A DNA stretch of 59,269 nucleotides from Helicobacter marmotae (GTDB lineage: Bacteria > Campylobacterota > Campylobacteria > Campylobacterales > Helicobacteraceae): assembly GCF_003364255.1 (NCBI RefSeq), contig NZ_NXLR01000012.1:1-59269 (forward strand). Reading direction: 5' to 3'. The translations under genes and the position numbers were made by a program. This document shows positions 53,139 through 59,269 of the stretch, piece after piece (position 1 is the first letter of the stretch; each line of letters starts with the position of its first letter). Under the pieces are notes generated by a model, which saw nothing but the letters and a program-made list of their open reading frames with translations, was not told the DNA's origin and did no database searches.

Positions 53139-54401
53139 ATGGGAATGACTATGTCACAGAAGATTCTAGCCGACCGCGCAGGATTAGAGAGTGTGAAGGC
53201 AGGAGATTTGATTATGGCAAAACTTGATATGGTGCTTGGTAATGACATTACCACACCTGTAGCCATTAATGCCTTCAAAGCAGCAAAATTTGAAAAAGTA
53301 TTTGATAAAGATAAAATCTCTTTAGTAATGGACCACTTCGCCCCTAATAAAGACATTAAAGCAGCCACTCAAAGTGCGCAGTGCCGCTGCTTTGCTAAAG
53401 ATTTTGATATTTCACATTATTATGATGTAGGCAATATGGGCGTAGAACATGCACTCTTACCCGAGCAAGGCATTGTAACCATTGGTGATTTGATTATCGG
53501 AGCAGATTCCCATACTTGTACTTATGGGGCATTAGGGGCGTTTTCTACAGGGGTTGGCTCTACAGATATGGCTGTAGGTATGGCAACGGGGCAAGCGTGG
53601 TTTAAAGTCCCAAAAGCGATGAAGTTTAATCTCAAAGGGAAATTGCGCCCCTTTGTGAGCGGTAAAGATGTCATCTTGCATATTATTGGCAAAATTGGCG
53701 TTGATGGGGCTTTGTATAAAAGTATGGAATTTGGTGGAGAAGGGCTAAAAAACCTCACTATTGATGATAGGCTTTGTATAGCCAATATGGCTATTGAAGC
53801 GGGGGCAAAAAATGGTATTTTTGAAGTTGATGATATTACGCTTGAATATGCTAAAGGGCGCACGAGTAGAGAGTTTAGAATCTACAAGCCTGATATAGAT
53901 GCAGAGTATGAAGAAATCTTTGATATTGACTTAGATGCTATTAATCACACTGTGGCTTTCCCGCATTTACCCGAAAATACTAAAGAAAAGGAGCAATGGG
54001 GAGAGGTTAAGATTGATCAAGTCGTAATTGGCTCTTGCACAAATGGGCGATTAAGCGATATGGCAATAGCAGCAAATATTTTAAAAGATAAAAAAATTGC
54101 TAAAAATACGCGTTGCATTATTATCCCCGCAACACAAAATATTTATTTAGAATGTATCAACAGAGGCTATTTAGAGACATTTATTAAGGCTGGTTGTGTC
54201 GTTTCTACTCCTACTTGTGGTCCTTGCCTTGGTGGGCATATGGGAATCTTAGCTGCAAATGAAAAATGTGTTTCCACAACAAATCGTAACTTCGTAGGGA
54301 GAATGGGGCATGTAACCAGTGAGGTATATCTCTCCTCCCCTGAAGTAGCAGCAGCAAGCGCAGTAAGAGGTATTTTAAGCGCACCTCAAGATATATATTA
54401 A
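53139..54401 (+). CDS. leuC: 3-isopropylmalate dehydratase large subunit
   Basis: Aconitase-family subunit of 420 aa with the iron-sulphur cysteines in IGSCTNGR and the later [13 protein letters not shown], and early [28 protein letters not shown]. Length matches the short LeuC/HacA type. It forms the isomerase with LeuD, encoded 9 bp downstream. AAGGAG lies before the ATG. Confidence 0.95.
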   Translation: MGMTMSQKILADRAGLESVKAGDLIMAKLDMVLGNDITTPVAINAFKAAKFEKVFDKDKISLVMDHFAPNKDIKAATQSAQCRCFAKDFDISHYYDVGNMGVEHALLPEQGIVTIGDLIIGADSHTCTYGALGAFSTGVGSTDMAVGMATGQAWFKVPKAMKFNLKGKLRPFVSGKDVILHIIGKIGVDGALYKSMEFGGEGLKNLTIDDRLCIANMAIEAGAKNGIFEVDDITLEYAKGRTSREFRIYKPDIDAEYEEIFDIDLDAINHTVAFPHLPENTKEKEQWGEVKIDQVVIGSCTNGRLSDMAIAANILKDKKIAKNTRCIIIPATQNIYLECINRGYLETFIKAGCVVSTPTCGPCLGGHMGILAANEKCVSTTNRNFVGRMGHVTSEVYLSSPEVAAASAVRGILSAPQDIY

Positions 54402-54410
54402 GGAGAGTTA

Positions 54411-54908
54411 ATGAAAGCACAAGGTTTTGTCCATAAATATGGAGATAATGTGGATACAGATGTAATCATTCCCGCACGTTATTTAAATACTTCTGACCAT
54501 AAAGAGCTTGCAAGCCACTGCATGGAAGATATTGATAAAGATTTTGTGAAAAAAGTCAAAGAGGGTGATATTATGGTAGGAGGGTGGAACTTTGGCTGCG
54601 GGAGCAGTAGAGAGCACGCACCTATTGCCATTAAAGCAAGCGGGATAAGCTGCATTATTGCTAAATCTTTTGCGCGGATTTTCTATAGAAATGCCATTAA
54701 CATAGGGCTTGCCATTATAGAATCTGAACAAATCGCCCAAAGCCTAGAAAATGGCGATAAAGTGGAGATTGACTTTGATCGTGGTGTGATTAGAAATTGT
54801 GAGAGTAATGCCCAATTTAATACCACGCCATTTCCGCCATTTATCCAAGAAATCATTAATGCAAATGGATATTTAAATTGGATTGCTAAGGCTAAAGCAA
54901 AGGCATAA
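54411..54908 (+). CDS. leuD: 3-isopropylmalate dehydratase small subunit
   Basis: Swivel subunit of 165 aa. [17 protein letters not shown] and [40 protein letters not shown] are the aconitase-D motifs (GSSREHA). It pairs with LeuC to isomerise 2- to 3-isopropylmalate. AGGAG lies before the ATG, and leuB follows after 10 bp. Confidence 0.95.
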   Translation: MKAQGFVHKYGDNVDTDVIIPARYLNTSDHKELASHCMEDIDKDFVKKVKEGDIMVGGWNFGCGSSREHAPIAIKASGISCIIAKSFARIFYRNAINIGLAIIESEQIAQSLENGDKVEIDFDRGVIRNCESNAQFNTTPFPPFIQEIINANGYLNWIAKAKAKA

Positions 54909-54918
54909 AGGAGAAATT

Positions 54919-55995
54919 ATGGAAAAACATATTGCCCTCATACATGGCGATGGCATAGGCAGAGAAGTCATCACGCAAGCTCTAAAGATTCTAAAAGCTA
55001 TAGCAGAAAAATATCAGCATACATTTATATTTAATGAAGTCTTAGCTGGGGGCTGTGCTATTGATGCGTGTGGTCAATGCCTCCCTAAAGAGAGTTTAGA
55101 AATATGCAAGCAAAGTGATAGTGTGTTACTTGGGGCGGTAGGAGGACCTAAATGGGATAAACAGCCCCCGCATAATCGCCCAGAATCTGCGCTTTTAACC
55201 TTACGCAAGGAGCTTGGGCTATTTGCAAATATTCGCCCTGCAACTTTGATACAAGATTTAAGTAATGCAAGCCCTCTAAAAAATGAGATTCTCAAACTTG
55301 GCATTGACTTTATCATCGTGCGTGAGCTCATTGGCGGAGTGTATTTTGGAGAGCATAAATTAGAGGAAATTCAAGGGCAAAAGGTAGCAAGCGATATAAT
55401 GAGCTATAGTGAAAAACAAATAGAATCGATTGCAAAAGTAGCCTTTGAAATCGCAAAAAATCGCAAAAAACGCATTGTCTCTGTGGATAAAGCAAATGTA
55501 TTAAGCTCTTCGCGATTGTGGCGAGAAGTGGTAGAAAAAGTCGCACAAAGCTACCCTGAAGTAGAGCTTAGCCATATGTATGTAGATAATGCAGCTATGC
55601 AAATATGTAGAGCTCCTAGTCAATTTGATGTAATCCTCACTGAAAATATGTTTGGTGATATTTTAAGTGACGAAGCAAGCATCATCACAGGCACTATTGG
55701 GGTGATTCCCTCTGCTTCTCTCTCTCAAAATACACGAGGAATGTATGAGCCTATACATGGCAGCGCACCTGATATTGCTGGCAAAGACATTGCTAATCCA
55801 ATAGGGACAATCCTCTCTGCAGCGATGATGCTAGAGCTATCTTTTGGATTAAAAAAAGAAAGCGAGGCGGTGCAGGAGGCGGTGCAGGAGGCATTATCTC
55901 AAGGCTATCGCACAGCAGATATGATGAGTGAGGGTATGAAAAATGTGGGTTGTGCGCAAATGGGCGATATAATACTTCAATGTTTGATGAAATAA
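54919..55995 (+). CDS. leuB: 3-isopropylmalate dehydrogenase
   Basis: NAD-dependent decarboxylating dehydrogenase of 358 aa. HIALIHGDGIGREVI opens the fold; GGPKWD, VRELIGGVYFGEHK, VSVDKANVLSSSRLWREV, and FGDILSDEASIITGTIGVIPSAS carry the substrate- and metal-binding residues. Start ATG 54919 has AAAGGAG upstream; an in-frame start at 54883 lies inside leuD. Near the 3' end a 12-bp perfect tandem repeat (55864-55887) encodes EAVQEAVQ. It ends 6 bp before the MBOAT start. Confidence 0.94.
   Translation: MEKHIALIHGDGIGREVITQALKILKAIAEKYQHTFIFNEVLAGGCAIDACGQCLPKESLEICKQSDSVLLGAVGGPKWDKQPPHNRPESALLTLRKELGLFANIRPATLIQDLSNASPLKNEILKLGIDFIIVRELIGGVYFGEHKLEEIQGQKVASDIMSYSEKQIESIAKVAFEIAKNRKKRIVSVDKANVLSSSRLWREVVEKVAQSYPEVELSHMYVDNAAMQICRAPSQFDVILTENMFGDILSDEASIITGTIGVIPSASLSQNTRGMYEPIHGSAPDIAGKDIANPIGTILSAAMMLELSFGLKKESEAVQEAVQEALSQGYRTADMMSEGMKNVGCAQMGDIILQCLMK
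55864..55887 (+). repeat. 12-bp tandem repeat in leuB
   Basis: GAGGCGGTGCAG occurs twice without change and gives EAVQEAVQ in a surface helix, followed by GAGGCA. Being a multiple of three, copy changes would keep the frame. Confidence 0.7.
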
Positions 55996-56001
55996 CATTT
56001 T

Positions 56002-57547
56002 ATGCTATTTAATTCATATATCTTTATATTTTGTTTCCTCCCTTTTGTATGGGTGGGATTCCACGCCCTCAAAGCACTCAATAAGCAAAATATAGCAAAA
56101 ATCTTTCTGCTTTGCTCAAGTTTATATTTTTATGCTTTTTGGAAATTCATATATTTGCCTTTGCTTTGTGGCTCTATATGTATTAATTATTACTTAAGTA
56201 GAAAAATGCAGCAAGCGATGAAATTACACGGGGGGGGGGGCGAAAGCAAAGATTTGGCTTATTATAGGCATAATCTTTAATATCTCTTTACTTGGATTTT
56301 TTAAATATAGCGATTTTTTCTTAGAAAATGTGAATCTTCTCTCTAAGATTCTCTCTTTTGATATAAATATTCCCCTACCCCATATTGTGCTTCCTTTAGC
56401 TCTCTCATTTATTACCTTTCAGCAAATCGCTTTTTTGGTGGATTGTTATAAATCTAAGATAGAGGATTCTTCATTTTTAGATTATTGCCTTTTCATTAGC
56501 TTTTTCCCTCAACTCATAGCTGGACCGATTGTACATCATAAAGAGATGATGCCTCAATTTAAAGCCCAGCATTCTATCTGTTGGGAAAACATTGCTAAAG
56601 GGCTATTTATCTTCTCTATAGGCTTATTTAAGAAATCTTGCATTGCCGATACTTTGGGAGAATATGCAGATAAAGGCTTTAATGCCCTGCAATCAGGGCT
56701 TAGGCTTAATTTTTTTGAATCTTGGGCTACTTCTTTAAGCTATAGCCTAGAGCTTTATTTTGATTTTAGTGGATATTGTGATATGGCTATTGGTTTAGGG
56801 CTGCTTTTTGGCATTGTGCTACCTATAAACTTTAATTCCCCCTATAAGGCTTTAAGCATTAGCGAATTTTGGCGCAAATGGCATATCACTTTGGGGAGAT
56901 TCTTAAGAGATTATGTTTATATCCCCTTAGGTGGGAGTAAGAATCCTCACATACAAAATCACGCACATTCTTTATTTTTAAATCAGCTTTTCACTTTGAG
57001 AAATTGCTTTATTGTGGCGTTTTTAAGCGGTGTTTGGCATGGGGCGGGCTGGGGATTTATAATATGGGGGTGTATCCACGCTTTAGGGCTAATCTGCCAT
57101 AAAAGCTATATTTTTTTATTTCATAAATATTTAATGACTTTAAGAGAAAATAGGCTTTATAAAGCCCTCTGCTATTTTCTTACCTTTAATTTTATCAATA
57201 TTGCTTGGGTGTTTTTTAGAAGTGAGAGTGTTTATGCAGCACTACTTTGCCTTAAAGGTATGTTTATGGGGGATATTATCCTCCCCTCTGTTTTTAAGGC
57301 TAAATTAGAGCCTTTTTTTGGCTTTGTCTCCTTTGATAAATGGGCGGTGGCTATGGAAGAGAGTATGTATATCGTATATGCTCATATCATTATAGGTTTT
57401 ATACTCTGCCTTATGTGTAAAAATAGCCAATATCTTACTTCACATCTTAAGCCAAATTATTGCAATTTTGTTTTTATGTGCTTTTTAATGATAGCGAGTC
57501 TTCTCACGCTTGATAAAACAAGTCAGTTTTTATACTTCAACTTTTAA
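56002..57547 (+). CDS. MBOAT O-acyltransferase, phase-variable, OFF as written
   Basis: AlgI-like membrane O-acyltransferase split at a G11 tract (56230-56240). The first frame (MLFNSYIFIFCFLPF..., 92 aa) ends at 56280; the rest continues in another frame through KIWLIIGIIFNISLLGFFKYSDF, LYFDFSGYCDMAIGLG, FWRKWHITLGRFLRDYVYIPLGG and the catalytic His in SGVWHGAGWGF. With ten G (or thirteen) the frames join into a 514-aa protein; eleven leaves it off. Slippage at the tract would switch it. It would acylate a surface polysaccharide with the partner protein downstream. Start ATG 56002 is 6 bp after leuB, with a weak ribosome site. Confidence 0.9.
56230..56240 (+). repeat. G11 phase-variation tract
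   Basis: Eleven consecutive G inside the MBOAT gene. Downstream homology is in frame only if one G is removed or two are added. Poly-G tracts of this length are slippage-prone in Helicobacter and Campylobacter. Confidence 0.9.
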
Positions 57548-57555
57548 GGGGAAAA

Positions 57556-58716
57556 ATGAGCTATAAGTCTTTCGCGCTTTTATTTCTTAGTATTATAGGC
57601 TTGCTTTGTGCTTTGGTGGGCTCTATTTTGTGGTATTGCTCGCGTATTGGGGAGCATAATAGCTTTGCTTTTATTGTGCGCACGCAATTAGAGAGAAATG
57701 CCCTATATGGCACAGCTTTAAATGAAAATGTCTTTGCATATAAGTTAGAACTTTTAAAGGCTAAAAAGCCAGAAATCATCGCTCTTGGCTCTTCAAGGGT
57801 GCTCCCATTTAGGGAAGTCTTTTTTAATACTTCTTTTATTAATGCCGGAAATGCTATGAATACACTCAATGAGGGCATAGACTTTGTGCAATCTTTGCTT
57901 ACTTTCCATAAACCAAAACTCATCATACTTGGCTTAGACTTTTGGTGGTTTAGTGAATCTTATCCAAACTACACAAAGGGCGAATACCGCTCTATAACAG
58001 GTAGGCAGATTTCTTCAAGCAAAATTAAAGATATATTCTCGCTGATAAGCAAAAATACTTTTTTTGAGAGTAAATATATATTTAATAATGATTTTATTTC
58101 AAATCCCTATACACATCTCAATACTTTAGGCATCAATGCAATGTATCGCTCTCAAGGATTCTTAAAAGATGGCTCATATCTCTATGGCTTTATATTTTCT
58201 ACACAAGCCACAAAGGACTCACATTTTGCTGATACACTTTGGCGTATAGACCAAGGGGTACAAAAGTTTGAATACGTTAAAAGTTTTGCAAAAGAGCGAT
58301 TAAAGAATTTAGATACGCTTTTAGGGCTTTTAAATGATAATCATATAGAAGTGGTAGTTTTTATCCCTCCTTTAGCCCCAGAGGTTTTTCAAACGATGCA
58401 AAAAATGGGTGAAAAATATGCCTATATTGATAAATTATTTGATACTTTAGATAAAAGCTTGCAAATGTTTAATTACCATAATCCAAAAAAACTAAGTGCT
58501 GATTCTTGTGAATTTATCGATGGATTTCACGGAGGGGATATATTCTATGCCAAAATCTTACTTGATATGGCACAAAGTATCAAAACTTTAGAGACTTTTG
58601 TAAATACTGCTTATCTCTCTGATATTATAAATACGCATCAAGGGCGAGTATTTGCTTTAGATTCTATAACTGACTTTAAAGAAAAAGACTTTTTGCATTT
58701 AGGGTGTAATAAGTAA
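57556..58716 (+). CDS. SGNH-like partner of the MBOAT acyltransferase
   Basis: Protein of 386 aa with one N-terminal membrane helix (ALLFLSIIGLLCALVGSILWYC) and a periplasmic domain. PEIIALGSSRVLPFRE places a Ser in a GDSL-like block I, LIILGLDFWW follows, and a DGFHGG segment near residue 340 may supply the Asp/His. This is the AlgJ/AlgX or PatB-type partner layout that takes the acyl group from an MBOAT protein. It starts 8 bp after the MBOAT stop, with GGGGAAAA before the ATG. The triad assignment is tentative. Confidence 0.7.
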   Translation: MSYKSFALLFLSIIGLLCALVGSILWYCSRIGEHNSFAFIVRTQLERNALYGTALNENVFAYKLELLKAKKPEIIALGSSRVLPFREVFFNTSFINAGNAMNTLNEGIDFVQSLLTFHKPKLIILGLDFWWFSESYPNYTKGEYRSITGRQISSSKIKDIFSLISKNTFFESKYIFNNDFISNPYTHLNTLGINAMYRSQGFLKDGSYLYGFIFSTQATKDSHFADTLWRIDQGVQKFEYVKSFAKERLKNLDTLLGLLNDNHIEVVVFIPPLAPEVFQTMQKMGEKYAYIDKLFDTLDKSLQMFNYHNPKKLSADSCEFIDGFHGGDIFYAKILLDMAQSIKTLETFVNTAYLSDIINTHQGRVFALDSITDFKEKDFLHLGCNK

Positions 58717-58824
58717 TTTATAAAAGTTTTTAGAATCTAAAATTTTGCTTTGTAGCTTTAAAATGACAAACTAATTTCCTTTGCAGGTGTTTATTATGTG
58801 TGGGTTTCCCTTGCGGGTAGCCAA

Positions 58825-58882
58825 GTTTGTCATGTCTTTGGGCTTGTAAAGCCCGAAGAATCTCTAAACGAGTCACTAGTCG
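58825..58882 (+). repeat. Repeat A1 with hairpin
   Basis: GTTTGTCAT, then hairpin GGGCTT (58840-58845)/AAGCCC (58849-58854), then GAAGAATCTCT and TCACTAGTCG. Direct copy of A2 at 59064-59120. Confidence 0.7.
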
Positions 58883-58955
58883 TGCTTTTTGGTGTTTTTG
58901 AAAGCAATTCTTTGCCCCTTATTGGGGCTCTAGACATGACAAAATGGCAGATTTT

Positions 58956-59020
58956 CTAGTGATTCCTTTAAAAAGTCTTTAGTAGATGAAAGAGATTCTT
59001 CGCTACGCTCAGAATGACAA
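58956..59020 (-). repeat. Repeat B1 (inverted relative of A)
   Basis: CTAGTGATT near 58956 and AGAGATTCTTCGCTACGCTC then AGAATGACAA at 58991-59020 are the reverse-complement layout of the A repeats, interrupted by about 25 unrelated bases. Confidence 0.6.
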
Positions 59021-59063
59021 CAAGTCCAACCCACAAGACAAAATTACCTTGCAACGGAAATTA

Positions 59064-59120
59064 GTTTGTCATTCTGAGGCTTTGCAAAAGCCGAAGAATC
59101 TCTACCCGAATCACTAGTCG
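59064..59120 (+). repeat. Repeat A2 with hairpin
   Basis: GTTTGTCATTCTGA, hairpin GGCTTT (59078-59083)/AAAGCC (59087-59092), then GAAGAATCTCT and TCACTAGTCG. Shares order and ends with A1. Confidence 0.7.
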
Positions 59121-59131
59121 CCCATAGCAAT

Positions 59132-59157
59132 ACTTCGCTACGCTCTAAAGATGACAA
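59132..59157 (-). repeat. Repeat B2 (partial)
   Basis: ACTTCGCTACGCTCT then GATGACAA is a second, partial copy of B1, inverted to A2. The rest of 58717-59269 holds no gene that I can see. Confidence 0.55.
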
Positions 59158-59269
59158 AATCCACTAACGCAAACCTATAAATCATTAGCACACTTCCACT
59201 TGATTATTGAATAAAAGTGGTAAAAGATAATCCCTCAGTGCGCTTAGCTTTTGGGATTCTCTCTCATTG

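Larger units (their letters stand above)
58762..59073. repeat. Intergenic repeat unit with ~28-bp terminal inverted repeats
   Basis: The left end (58762-58789, AATGACAAACTAATTTCC...) and right end (59046-59073, ...GGAAATTAGTTTGTCATT) are inverted copies of each other with about three mismatches. They enclose about 310 bp that contain the A1 and B1 repeats. No reading frame of note is inside. It looks like a palindromic non-coding element, possibly MITE-like; no clear target duplication is seen. Confidence 0.55.

Noticed and set aside
1-59269. CRISPR array, prophage or IS element
   Set aside because: No regularly spaced repeats, cas genes, phage structural genes or transposase were seen on either strand.

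Overview
The window looks like a chromosomal segment of an enterohepatic (non-pylori) Helicobacter, or a very close relative among the Campylobacterota. Support: AT-rich DNA with short poly-A/T leaders and TATAAT/TAGAAT -10 boxes; a thrB-ylxR-infB block and an lpxC-minC-M23 peptidase block that resemble Helicobacter gene order; futalosine-pathway MqnE; a CcoI-type copper ATPase; ThyX; a Cj0069-family protein; paired dynamin-like GTPases as in Campylobacter jejuni; and simple-sequence tracts (T15, G11) of the kind this group uses for phase variation. The leuABCD genes, cytochrome bd oxidase and a type II secretion/Cts-like competence operon point away from H. pylori. Genus is inferred from protein recognition; species cannot be fixed by reading alone.

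Layout. 1-4365: restriction-modification island, visibly AT-richer than its surroundings, with the broken 3' end of a type III mod gene, two D12-class adenine methyltransferases and an AlwI-family endonuclease split by a frameshift at an imperfect 17-bp tandem duplication. 4366-6754: hypothetical membrane protein, YceI, and a divergent nitroreductase/HxlR pair around a palindrome. 6766-10516: thrB-ylxR-infB. 10689-15473: Cj0069-family protein, then mqnE-ccoI. 15474-17512: a DUF262/HNH (GmrSD-like) defence candidate with a 15-base T tract in its promoter. 17796-21752: DUF4492-cydA-cydB-38-aa ORF-DMT transporter. 21968-26074: two dynamin-like GTPases. 26111-31207: mobA, flhB, M23 peptidase, minC, lpxC, tsaB, all on the minus strand. 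31401-39630: moaA, tRNA-Phe, yeiH, CPDC thioredoxin, LTA-synthase-like sulfatase-fold enzyme, gap, recG, a hypothetical. 39627-42156: MFS transporter and dnaA. 42299-49489: ruvC leading a tightly coupled secretion/competence operon (GspL-, PilO- and PilP-like proteins, a 41-aa membrane ORF, secretin, ATPase, GspF-like protein). 49486-51310: DUF354 protein and thyX. 51455-55995: leuA-leuC-leuD-leuB. 56002-58716: an MBOAT O-acyltransferase switched off by a G11 tract, and its SGNH-like partner. 58717-59269: no gene; a cluster of interspersed inverted repeats, with a degenerate copy also at 17651-17710.

Theme. Several surface or defence functions sit under simple-sequence control or have been broken: the T15 promoter tract (DUF262), the G11 coding tract (MBOAT), the frameshifted AlwI-type nuclease and the interrupted mod gene. 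I see no CRISPR array, no insertion sequence with a transposase, and no prophage.
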